The notes beneath the pieces are model-generated. The model did no database searches. It had not been told where the DNA came from and was given only the letters and a program-made list of their open reading frames with translations. Shown piece by piece: positions 1 through 5,102 of a stretch of DNA of 5,102 nt. The stretch spans positions 1-5,102 of the forward strand of contig JAQVKV010000253.1 in the NCBI GenBank assembly GCA_028694545.1, written 5' to 3'. The stretch is from Zavarzinia sp. (GTDB lineage: Bacteria > Pseudomonadota > Alphaproteobacteria > Zavarziniales > Zavarziniaceae). The translations under genes were made by a program, and so were the position numbers. Position 1 is the stretch's first letter. Every line of letters begins with the position of its first letter.

Positions 1-260
1 TCCTCGTCTCCTCGACCGTGGGCGAAGGCATGGAGAAGCTGATGGCGGCGCTGGGCGACCATCACGCCCATCTGACCGGCACGGGGGCGGGCAGGATGCA
101 GCGCGCCGATCAAGGCGCCGCCTGGCTGGCGGAGACGGTACGCGACGAATATGGCAAGCACGGCCTGAAGGCGGCCGGCGGCGCCATCGCGGACGCCGCC
201 GGCGCCTCCCCCTTCGGGCGCGCCGCCGGCATTCTGGACATGCTCAGCCGAGCGCGTTGA
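1..260 (+). CDS. C-terminal end of a probable MeaB/ArgK-type GTPase (5' end outside window)
   Basis: The frame is open from the first complete codon (position 3) to a TGA at 258-260, giving 85 residues of a protein that begins outside the window. The GTG at 18 is not a convincing start: open frame precedes it and there is no ribosome-binding site. The visible part begins LVSSTVGEGMEKLM, then H-H-A-H-L, a G-T-G turn, an R-x-x-Q-like stretch, A-W-L, and a tail reading SPFGRAAGILDML. Known family pattern: MeaB/ArgK GTPases, cytosolic chaperones of methylmalonyl-CoA mutase, end with 'S...GEG/GKGI..L...I..H...L...G....R...Q...W' followed by a helical dimerisation arm. The match is by remembered pattern, not by alignment, and the G domain (Walker A) would lie upstream, so this is an inference. 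The gene converges with the TSUP gene on the other strand and the two 3' ends overlap by 17 bases (244-260). Confidence 0.5.
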   Translation, partial: LVSSTVGEGMEKLMAALGDHHAHLTGTGAGRMQRADQGAAWLAETVRDEYGKHGLKAAGGAIADAAGASPFGRAAGILDMLSRAR

Positions 261-924
261 TCAGGGCGATGGCGCCGGCGAAGGCGAGCGCGACGAGAGA
301 AATATGGCGGTGGTGGCTGCCGCCGAAACGCTCGAACAGGTGAAAGCCGAGCCAGTCGCCGATGAGCAGGCAGGGCACGCCCAGGACCAGCAGGGCGGGT
401 GACACCTCGGCCAGCTTGCCCGCGACGGCATAGCCCGTCAGCGAGATCAGGCAGGAGACATTGAAGAACATCATCAGCGTCGCCCGCGCGATGCCGGCGT
501 CCGCTTCCGTGCGCAGCAGATAGATCACCACGGGCGGCCCCGGAATGCCCAGCGCCCCGCCCATGAGCCCGGCCAGCCCGCCGACTGGCAGCGCCGCCGC
601 CGTGCCCCCGCCGCCGTCCCGCACTCCGCCGCGCCACAGGAAGAAGGCGGAGGCGAGCACGCCGATGCCGATCAGCAATTCGATCGTCTGCGCCGGCAAT
701 ATGTCGAGTGCATAGACGCCGATCGGCGTGCCGATCAGGCTGCCCGCCAGCAGGGGTTTCAGGCGCTTGCCGTCCGCCGCACGCCAGACCCGGCGAAAAC
801 TGCGCAGCGCCGCGACGAAGGCGAGCACGGCGCAGAGCACGACCGCGTTCACCGGCTCGATCACGAGGACGAGCAGGGGCATGGCGGCCAGCGCGAAACC
901 GAAGCCGGAAAAGGCCCGCAGCAC
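244..924 (-). CDS. TSUP (TauE/SafE) family membrane transporter, true start probably upstream
   Basis: Hydrophobic inner-membrane protein with the two-fold internal repeat of the TSUP family, whose characterised members export sulfite, sulfonates or related organic anions. Numbering from the GTG at 924, the first repeat shows RAFSGFGFALAAMPLL (3-18) and the second shows GGLAGLMGGALGIPGPP (115-131), the typical glycine-rich hairpin with GPP. About seven further hydrophobic stretches follow up to the C-terminal ALAFAGAIALINALG. The coordinates use the first usable conventional start, GTG at 924, giving 226 residues, but this cuts the first membrane helix in half. Codons 5' of it continue the same frame and read LDGLTLAIAGLTVVVASV, an obvious N-terminal helix. 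Starting at an ATC near 999-1002 would give about 251 residues, the usual family size. The gene lies downstream of the LysR gene on the same strand and could be cotranscribed with it. Family assignment is solid; substrate unknown. Confidence 0.85.
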   Translation of the reverse strand: MLRAFSGFGFALAAMPLLVLVIEPVNAVVLCAVLAFVAALRSFRRVWRAADGKRLKPLLAGSLIGTPIGVYALDILPAQTIELLIGIGVLASAFFLWRGGVRDGGGGTAAALPVGGLAGLMGGALGIPGPPVVIYLLRTEADAGIARATLMMFFNVSCLISLTGYAVAGKLAEVSPALLVLGVPCLLIGDWLGFHLFERFGGSHHRHISLVALAFAGAIALINALG

Positions 925-1080
925 GGAGGCGACGACGACGGTCAGCCCGGCGATGGCCAGGGTAAGCCCGTCCAGACCCGCGTTCGTGAAGATGTCGATG
1001 ATGGCCCCCGGTGCAACGCCGGGGCGCGATTGCCGCCGGCGGGGGCTAGATAGGCCCGAAGCCGGCGTGAAGGCAACTCG
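925..1080 (-). other. LysR-TSUP gap containing the probable N-terminal codons of the TSUP gene
   Basis: Read on the minus strand, this stretch stays open in the TSUP frame from the LysR stop (TGA, 1081-1083) to the GTG at 924, with no ATG, GTG or TTG in frame. The part from about 1002 down to 925 encodes I-I-D-I-F-T-N-A-G-L-D-G followed by a membrane helix, so it is probably translated. The part from 1003 to 1080 gives arginine/proline-rich sequence with no family resemblance and looks untranslated. A GGGGG run (complement of 1005-1009) lies 5 bases before the ATC at 997-999 and could act as a ribosome-binding site. A GC hairpin (1004-1025) overlaps that run. Confidence 0.5.
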
Positions 1081-1989
1081 TCATGGCGGAAACGCCGCCA
1101 CCATTTCCTCGATCAGCATGCGGCGGAACAGCTCCGACGCGGCAACCTCCACCCGGTTCGGATCGTAGGTCACTTGAAACAATTGCTCCCGCGCGAAGAG
1201 ATCGGGGCGCAACGCGCGCAGCCGCCCGTCCCTGTTCAGCGCCGTCGCGAAATGTTCCGGCAGATAGCCGAGAAAGGCGCCTGAGAGGATCAGCCGCGCC
1301 TCCGCCTCCATGTCGGAGACGGTGGCATGGGCGCCGGCGATCGCGAAGATCTTCAGGTCGCGCCCGCCCCAATAGTCGCGCCCGACGATGCGGTGGCGGC
1401 GCACGAGATCGACGTCGATCTCCGCATCCGGTGTGAGGAACAGGGGGTGGCCCTCGGCGCAATAGAACAATTGCCGCTCGCGGTAGAGATCGTCATAGGC
1501 AAGGCCGAGCACCACGCGCGGGAAACTGGCGATGGCGAGATGCATGTTGCCCGTGATCACCTCGCGCAGCAGGTCATCCGGCGCCCTTGTCGAGATGTTC
1601 AGCCGCACTTCCGGCGCCATCGCGACGAAACGGGCGAAGACCCGTTCCAGCGGGGCGCGCGGATCGGTGATCGTATTGTCGACGAGGCCGACGGTGAGCG
1701 TGCCGTGCAGCTTGTCCCGCAGCGAGCGCATGCGGTTGTCGAACTGGTTCATGGAGCCGAGCAGGCGCTGGATCTCGGCATAGGCCGCCTGGCCCTCGGG
1801 GGTCAGCGAGAAGCCGCCCCGCCCGCGCCGGCACAGCGTGACGCCCAGCCGTGTCTCCAGCCCCGCGACATGGCTGGAAATGGTCGAGAGCGAGAGATTG
1901 AGCTTCGCCTGCGCCGCCGCGAAGCCGCCCGACTCGACGATCGTGACGAAGAGGCGCAACAATCGAATATCCGTGGTGTCGAGCGCCAT
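1081..1989 (-). CDS. LysR-family transcriptional regulator
   Basis: Complete 302-residue protein, the normal LysR length. The N-terminal winged helix-turn-helix occupies about residues 5-64: DIRLLRLFVTIVESGGFAAAQAKLNLSLSTISSHVAGLETRLGV in outline, ending in the conserved wing R-G-x-x-x-x-L-T-P-E-G (56-66). A linker helix follows. The effector-binding domain begins near residue 94 at HGTLTVGLVDN and runs to the C-terminus. The ATG at 1989 is supported by GAAGGA five bases upstream (complement of 1995-2000) and by the HTH beginning at the usual distance. It is divergent from the ABC importer operon across 109 bases, the classic LysR arrangement, and is followed on the same strand by the TSUP gene. 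Regulation of the importer, of the TSUP gene or of itself is inferred from position. The effector cannot be predicted. Confidence 0.93.
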   Translation of the reverse strand: MALDTTDIRLLRLFVTIVESGGFAAAQAKLNLSLSTISSHVAGLETRLGVTLCRRGRGGFSLTPEGQAAYAEIQRLLGSMNQFDNRMRSLRDKLHGTLTVGLVDNTITDPRAPLERVFARFVAMAPEVRLNISTRAPDDLLREVITGNMHLAIASFPRVVLGLAYDDLYRERQLFYCAEGHPLFLTPDAEIDVDLVRRHRIVGRDYWGGRDLKIFAIAGAHATVSDMEAEARLILSGAFLGYLPEHFATALNRDGRLRALRPDLFAREQLFQVTYDPNRVEVAASELFRRMLIEEMVAAFPP

Positions 1990-1996
1990 GGGTCCT

Positions 1997-2020
1997 TCAC
2001 TTCGGCTGCGGTCGAAGTGA
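1997..2020. promoter_or_regulatory. Perfect 8+8 inverted repeat, candidate LysR operator / leader hairpin
   Basis: TCACTTCG at 1997-2004 is the exact reverse complement of CGAAGTGA at 2013-2020, separated by 8 bases (GCTGCGGT). It starts 8 bases before the LysR start codon, and the proximal arm covers part of the GAAGGA ribosome-binding site of that gene. LysR proteins typically bind dyads of the T-N11-A type in divergent promoters; here the innermost usable spacing is T-N12-A, so the match to the consensus is imperfect. It could be a protein-binding site for autoregulation or, as RNA, a hairpin masking the ribosome-binding site. Confidence 0.5.
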
Positions 2021-2055
2021 GTTTCGATTCTTCGTCATTTTTCCACAAGCCCGCC

Positions 2056-2075
2056 GCTGTTTTCCTGATCACAGC
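2056..2075. promoter_or_regulatory. Short inverted repeat upstream of the solute-binding protein gene
   Basis: GCTGT (2056-2060) and ACAGC (2071-2075) form 5-base arms around a 10-base spacer that itself contains most of the palindrome TGATCA (2066-2071). It lies 23 bases before the start codon of the binding-protein gene. Position fits an operator, but arms this short can occur by chance. Confidence 0.22.
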
Positions 2076-2086
2076 CCGCGCCCCAC

Positions 2087-2090
2087 GGAG
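2087..2090 (+). promoter_or_regulatory. Ribosome-binding site of the solute-binding protein gene
   Basis: GGAG eight bases before the ATG at 2099 is the only Shine-Dalgarno-like sequence in the leader. Together with the signal peptide beginning directly after that ATG, it fixes the start. Confidence 0.65.
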
Positions 2091-2098
2091 ACACGATC

Positions 2099-3193
2099 AT
2101 GCCGAAGACCACCCGCCTTGCCCCCAGCCGTCGCGCCGTCCTGGCGGGCGGTCTCGCCGGTGCCGCCCTTGCCGGCTTCGGCTTTCCGTCGATCGTCCGC
2201 GCCGCCGACAAGTCGCTGAAGGTCGGCGTCTACGGCGGCTATTTCAAGGACAGCTTCGACCAGCACATTTTCCCCGAATTCACCAAGGCGACCGGCATCG
2301 CGATCGAATCCGTGGCCGAGCCGACCGGTGAAGCCTGGTTGGTGCAGCTCGAACAGGCGGCCCGCGCCAAGCAGGCCCCGGCCGACGTTTCGATGATCTC
2401 GCAGACCTCGATGCTGAAGGGTGCCTCGGTCGAACTTTGGGCGCCGTTGAACGAAGCGAAGATCCCGGGCGCCAAGAACGTCCACGCTCACCTGCAGAAC
2501 CGCTATGCCGACGGCCGGCTGATGGGCGTCGGCGCCGTTGCCTGGTACATCACCCTGGTTTCCAACACCGAAGTCTTCCCGGAAGCGCCGACGAGCTGGG
2601 CCGAATTCTGGGATCCGAAGCACAAGGACCAGCTGGGCCTTCTGGCGCTGGTCTCCAACAGCTTCCTGCTCGAGGTGACCTCCACCACCTTCTTCGACGG
2701 CACCGCGATCCTTGATACCGAAGACGGCATCCTGAAGGTCATGGACAAGATCGCCGAGCTGAAGCCGAACGTGAAGCTGTGGTACCGCGACGAGGCGCAG
2801 TTCGAGCAGGCCCTGAAGTCGGGCGAGATCCCGATGGGCCAATATTATCACGACGTCACGGGCCTTGCCGCCGCCGACGGCCATCCGGTGCGTTCAACCT
2901 TTCCGAAGGAAGGCGGCATCACCGACAGCGGCTCCTGGGCCGTGTCCAAGGCGTCCGAAAAACTCGACCTCGCCGAGGTCTTCATCGAATACATGTGCCA
3001 ACCGGCGATCCAGGCCCAGCTCTCACGGAAAGTGGGCACCGCCCCCACCATCGATCGCAAGCTGACCGACCTGACTGACGCCGAATTCGCCGCCGTCTCG
3101 TCCGACATCCCGCCGATCGTGCCGCGCTACGACCTCTATCAGGAAAAGGCCGACTGGCTGAGCCAGAAGTGGACCGAGTTGATCGTCGGCTGA
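2099..3193 (+). CDS. PotD-like ABC importer solute-binding protein with Tat signal
   Basis: 364-residue periplasmic protein of the extracellular solute-binding superfamily that includes PotD/PotF. Residues 10-15 are SRRAVL, a twin-arginine motif, followed by a hydrophobic stretch (about 16-32) and a likely cleavage site at VRA-A (33-36), so export by the Tat pathway is inferred. The mature part begins LKVGVYGGYFKDSF and continues to FPEFTKATGI, the usual first strand and helix of this family. Later landmarks are PTSWAEFWDPKHKDQLGL (the hinge-region 'P.sW.dlwdp' element) and the late GSWAVSKASEKLDLAEVFIEYM segment. The PotD-type N-W-x-E-Y stretch that contributes aromatic residues to polyamine binding is replaced by Y-G-G-Y, so a polyamine substrate is not assured; opines, amino-acid-like or phosphonate compounds are alternatives. 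First gene of an operon with the ATPase and permease that follow, and divergent from the LysR gene. Confidence 0.92.
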   Translation: MPKTTRLAPSRRAVLAGGLAGAALAGFGFPSIVRAADKSLKVGVYGGYFKDSFDQHIFPEFTKATGIAIESVAEPTGEAWLVQLEQAARAKQAPADVSMISQTSMLKGASVELWAPLNEAKIPGAKNVHAHLQNRYADGRLMGVGAVAWYITLVSNTEVFPEAPTSWAEFWDPKHKDQLGLLALVSNSFLLEVTSTTFFDGTAILDTEDGILKVMDKIAELKPNVKLWYRDEAQFEQALKSGEIPMGQYYHDVTGLAAADGHPVRSTFPKEGGITDSGSWAVSKASEKLDLAEVFIEYMCQPAIQAQLSRKVGTAPTIDRKLTDLTDAEFAAVSSDIPPIVPRYDLYQEKADWLSQKWTELIVG

Positions 3194-3205
3194 TCGGAAA
3201 CCTGA

Positions 3206-3217
3206 TCGTCATCCCGG
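3206..3217. repeat. Short fragment of the REP-like repeat
   Basis: TCGTCATCCCGG here, 13 bases after the stop codon of the binding-protein gene, is identical to 3224-3235 at the beginning of the first full repeat copy and recurs at the second. It looks like the stub of a third, deleted copy. Confidence 0.55.
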
Positions 3218-3222
3218 TTCAA

Positions 3223-3310
3223 GTCGTCATCCCGGCGAAAGCCGGGATCTCCCGGGAAATGTTCTCCCACCCTCTCTGGTTCAAGGTCCCGGCCTTCGCC
3301 GGGACGACGA
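3223..3310. repeat. REP/BIME-like palindromic element, copy 1
   Basis: 88-base unit made of two inverted REP-like halves. The left half forms an 8-base-pair hairpin at 3229-3248 (ATCCCGGC, GAAA loop, GCCGGGAT). The right half forms another at 3286-3305 (GTCCCGGC, CTTC loop, GCCGGGAC). The two halves are also near reverse complements of each other, so the whole unit can fold as one long stem. It lies between the binding-protein and ATPase genes of one operon. Such elements, when transcribed between cistrons, are known to block 3' exonucleases and stabilise the upstream message (malE-malF in E. coli); that role here is inference. There is no T-run after either hairpin, so a classical terminator is unlikely. 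Confidence 0.88.
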
Positions 3311-3327
3311 GGGGGGGAAGAGAAATT

Positions 3328-3415
3328 GTCGTCATCCCGGCGAAGGCCGGGATCTTCGGGGAGGTGTTCTCCCGTTCACTCCGTCTCGAGGTCCCGGCCT
3401 GCGCCGGGACGACGA
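3328..3415. repeat. REP/BIME-like palindromic element, copy 2
   Basis: Second 88-base unit in the same orientation, 17 bases after copy 1. By hand count it matches copy 1 at about 74 of 88 positions without gaps. Differences cluster in the central part; the hairpin stems are unchanged. The hairpins are at 3334-3353 (loop GAAG) and 3391-3410 (loop CTGC). Its end is 27 bases before the ATPase start codon, leaving the ribosome-binding site free. Confidence 0.88.
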
Positions 3416-3433
3416 GCATCATGATCCGACCCT

Positions 3434-3438
3434 GGGGG
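3434..3438 (+). promoter_or_regulatory. Candidate ribosome-binding site of the ATPase gene
   Basis: GGGGG four bases before the ATG at 3443 is the best Shine-Dalgarno-like run after the repeats. The spacing is somewhat short. The earlier ATG at 3421 is in another frame and is not used. Confidence 0.45.
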
Positions 3439-3442
3439 CCCG

Positions 3443-4486
3443 ATGTCCGGACTCGTCCTTGATCACCTGGTGAAGCGTTACGGCGGGCTCACCGCCGTGC
3501 ACGACGCCACTCTGACCATCCCCCATGGCCGTTTCGTCTGCCTTCTGGGCCCGTCCGGCTGCGGCAAGACGACCCTGCTGCGCATGATCGCCGGCCTCGA
3601 CGACCCGAGCGAAGGCAAGATCCTGATCGACGGCGAGGACATCACGGCGAAGCCCGCGCATCAGCGCGACTTCGGCATGGTGTTCCAGTCGCTGGCCCTG
3701 TTTCCGCACCTCACGGTCGGCGAGAACATCGCCTATCCCTTGCGCATTCGCGGCAAGTCGAAGGACGAGCAGCGCGCGGAAGCCGAGCGCCTGCTGAAGC
3801 TCGTGCGCCTGCCCGGCGTCGCCGACCGGCCAGTGTCCAAACTCTCGGGTGGACAACGCCAGCGCATCGCCATCGCCCGCGCCCTTGCCCTGTCGCCCCG
3901 CCTGTTCCTGCTCGACGAGCCGCTCTCCGCCCTCGACGCCAAGCTGCGCGAGGCGATGCAGATCGAACTGAAGCAATTGCAGCAGACCCTGGGCATCACC
4001 ACGATCGTCGTCACCCACGACCAGCGGGAAGCCATGACCATGGCCGATCTCGTCGTCGTCATGTCGGCCGGGCGCATCCTGCAGGCGGCGCCGCCGGTCG
4101 AGGTCTATCGCCGGCCGGCCAATGCCTTCGTCGCCGATTTCATCGGCATGACCAACCTCCTCAAGGGCAAGATCGCCGCCCCCGGGCGGATCGATGTCGC
4201 GGGCGGCACGCTTTCGGTGACCGACCCCACGCCCGACGGGGGCGAGGTGATCCTGTCGGTCCGGCCGGAAGAGGTCAGCGTGCGCGCGGTACCGGACGCG
4301 CCCAACCTGCTGCCCGGCACGGTCACTTTCCTGCGCGATCTCGGCGCCTCGGTCGAGCTACGCATCGATGTCGCGGGGCAGGACATCGTCGCCGTGGCGA
4401 CACCGCAGGACCGGCCGGCGGTGAAGGCGGGCGATGCGGTCCATGTCCGCTTCCCGGCGGAAGCCTGCGTGGTGCTGGCGTCATGA
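3443..4486 (+). CDS. PotA-like ABC importer ATP-binding protein
   Basis: 347-residue cytoplasmic ATPase that powers the importer. All nucleotide-binding motifs are intact: Walker A GPSGCGKTT (36-44), Q-loop glutamine 82 in MVFQSLALFPH, signature LSGGQ (134-138), Walker B LFLLDE (154-159), D-loop SALD (162-165) and switch histidine 192 in VVTHDQREA. A C-terminal TOBE-type regulatory domain (about 235-347) contains the usual M-T-N-L-L and S-V-R-P-E-E elements, as in PotA, UgpC and FbpC. The family's usual length is 340-380 residues, so the protein is complete. It follows the binding-protein gene after a 249-base repeat-filled gap, and its TGA stop overlaps the permease ATG (ATGA, 4483-4486), which suggests translational coupling. 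Substrate specificity is not set by this subunit. Confidence 0.95.
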   Translation: MSGLVLDHLVKRYGGLTAVHDATLTIPHGRFVCLLGPSGCGKTTLLRMIAGLDDPSEGKILIDGEDITAKPAHQRDFGMVFQSLALFPHLTVGENIAYPLRIRGKSKDEQRAEAERLLKLVRLPGVADRPVSKLSGGQRQRIAIARALALSPRLFLLDEPLSALDAKLREAMQIELKQLQQTLGITTIVVTHDQREAMTMADLVVVMSAGRILQAAPPVEVYRRPANAFVADFIGMTNLLKGKIAAPGRIDVAGGTLSVTDPTPDGGEVILSVRPEEVSVRAVPDAPNLLPGTVTFLRDLGASVELRIDVAGQDIVAVATPQDRPAVKAGDAVHVRFPAEACVVLAS

Positions 4487-5102
4487 AGGCGGTGCCCCGG
4501 CGCCTGGCGGATTACGCGCCGATCAGCTTTCCCGCCGCCATGTTGCTGTTCTTCTTCGTGGTGCCCTTCGGCATCATGATCGCCATCAGCTTCTATCACC
4601 GGGTGCAGGGCGGCTTTTACGAGCCTGCCTTCGAGTTCGCCAATTACCAGCGCTTTCTCACCGCCTTCTTCGGTGGCGTGCTCGGCTTCTCGCTCGGGCT
4701 GTCCGGGCTGGTCGCCGCGATCTGCGTCGTCCTGGCCTTTCCCTTTACCTGGATCCTGGTGCGCCAGCGCCGCGGCGTGCAGGTCGTCTGGCTCGTCTTC
4801 CTGCTGTCGGTGCTCTCGCTCTCCGAAGTGATCATCGGCTTTGCCTGGTCGACCCTGTTCTCGCGCACCGCCGGCATCACCAACCTGCTGGTCGCGGTGG
4901 GCGCGATGGAGAAGGCGGTCTCGCTTTCGCCTTCCTTCGGCGCGGTGCTGACCGGCATGGTCTATCAAGCCTTTCCCTATACGGTGCTCGTGCGCTACCC
5001 CGCCCTGTCGCGCCTCGACCCCACGCTGGTCGAGGCCGCGCGCACGCTCGGCGCCTCGCCCTTGCGGGCCTTCTTCAATGTCGTCGTGCCGGGCCTGCGC
5101 AA
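4483..5102 (+). CDS. PotB-like ABC importer permease (3' end outside window)
   Basis: The frame opens at the ATG that overlaps the ATPase stop codon and remains open to the window edge, giving 206 residues. Hydrophobic segments lie at about 16-38, 66-88, 100-126 and 152-171, consistent with the first membrane helices of an inner-membrane permease. Residues 184-203 read E-A-A-R-T-L-G-A-S...V-P, the EAA cytoplasmic loop that docks on the ATPase. The segment VIIGFAW...GITN (117-134) is typical of the PotB/first-permease branch of binding-protein-dependent transporters. About 80-100 residues are missing from the C-terminus if it has the usual 280-300 length. A PotC-like partner gene would be expected next, outside the window. 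No strong ribosome-binding site precedes the start, in keeping with translation coupled to the ATPase gene. Confidence 0.92.
   Translation, partial: MKAVPRRLADYAPISFPAAMLLFFFVVPFGIMIAISFYHRVQGGFYEPAFEFANYQRFLTAFFGGVLGFSLGLSGLVAAICVVLAFPFTWILVRQRRGVQVVWLVFLLSVLSLSEVIIGFAWSTLFSRTAGITNLLVAVGAMEKAVSLSPSFGAVLTGMVYQAFPYTVLVRYPALSRLDPTLVEAARTLGASPLRAFFNVVVPGLR

Larger units (their letters stand above)
1990..2098. promoter_or_regulatory. Divergent intergenic control region between LysR gene and ABC importer operon
   Basis: This 109-base segment separates two oppositely directed start codons, so it must hold the leader and probably the promoters of both. It is markedly more AT-rich than its surroundings between about 2021 and 2047 (runs such as CATTTTTCC) and contains two inverted repeats described separately. 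I do not see a convincing -35/-10 pair for either direction. No terminator is expected here and none is seen. Confidence 0.6.

Noticed and set aside
244..260. 17-base overlap of convergent 3' ends as a special antisense control
   Set aside because: Short convergent overlaps are common in compact genomes, and nothing else here points to regulation.
110..637. Minus-strand open frame overlapping the TSUP gene in another frame
   Set aside because: Arginine-rich composition with no membrane segments; the TSUP frame accounts for this region.
1327..2331. Long plus-strand open frame (334 codons) antisense to the LysR gene and running into the binding-protein gene
   Set aside because: It is charge- and proline-rich with no recognisable fold, and is the mirror of a strong LysR gene in GC-rich DNA, where long antisense frames are common.
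2069..2884. Minus-strand open frame of 271 codons opposite the binding-protein gene
   Set aside because: Low-complexity G/R/D/L composition typical of an antisense shadow; the plus-strand gene has a signal peptide and family motifs.
3229..3410. Hairpins in the 3194-3442 gap as Rho-independent terminators
   Set aside because: None is followed by a T-run. The elements are symmetric doublets, and the downstream genes clearly belong to the same transporter.
3223..3415. The two repeat units as a CRISPR array
   Set aside because: Only two copies exist, each an internally inverted doublet of 88 bases with a 17-base gap; there are no regular spacers and no cas genes.
3169..3462. Plus-strand open frame across the intercistronic gap, and a minus-strand one at 3219-3422, with recurring 'VIPAKAGI' and 'PAFAGTT/PAFAGMTT' peptides
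   Set aside because: These peptides are the well-known conceptual translation of the palindromic repeats. The plus-strand frame begins inside the binding-protein gene and has no ribosome-binding site of its own. No real protein is supported.
4105..4968. Minus-strand open frame of 287 codons opposite the ATPase and permease genes
   Set aside because: Histidine/glutamate/glycine-rich antisense shadow; the plus-strand permease frame with its EAA loop explains this segment.

Overview
The window is GC-rich (roughly two thirds G+C), densely coded DNA from a proteobacterium. An alphaproteobacterium is the best guess. This rests on the GC-rich codon choice, a twin-arginine signal on a solute-binding protein, the gene families present, and palindromic repeats of the kind that read as 'VIPAKAGI'/'PAFAGTT' when translated. 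No rRNA, tRNA, CRISPR array, integrase or transposase is visible.

Layout. (1) Positions 1-260 hold the 3' end of a plus-strand gene whose tail resembles a MeaB/ArgK-type GTPase. (2) It converges, with a 17-base overlap, on a minus-strand gene for a TSUP (TauE/SafE) family membrane exporter at 244-924. That gene's first membrane segment continues upstream of any ATG, GTG or TTG codon. (3) Upstream of it on the same strand is a complete LysR-type regulator (1081-1989). (4) A 109-base divergent intergenic region (1990-2098) carries a perfect 8+8 inverted repeat beside the regulator's start and a weaker one nearer the next gene. (5) From 2099 an ABC importer operon runs rightward: a Tat-exported PotD-like solute-binding protein (2099-3193), an ATPase (3443-4486) and the first 206 residues of a PotB-like permease (4483 to the end), which starts inside the ATPase stop codon. 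A second permease gene probably follows outside the window.

The gap between the binding-protein gene and the ATPase gene (3194-3442) is filled by two 88-base copies of a REP/BIME-like element. Each copy has two strong 8-base-pair hairpins in inverted orientation. In a transporter mRNA this is where a stabilising or processing element would let the binding protein be made in excess over the membrane parts.

How the genes fit together: the LysR protein is a reasonable candidate to control the divergent importer operon and possibly the co-oriented TSUP gene. The substrate cannot be read from the sequence; the binding protein belongs to the polyamine/opine/Fe-type superfamily but does not show the usual polyamine N-terminal aromatic motif. 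I see no clearly new biological system. The points most worth a second look are the repeat pair inside the operon, the missing start codon of the TSUP gene, and the inverted repeat over the regulator's ribosome-binding site.
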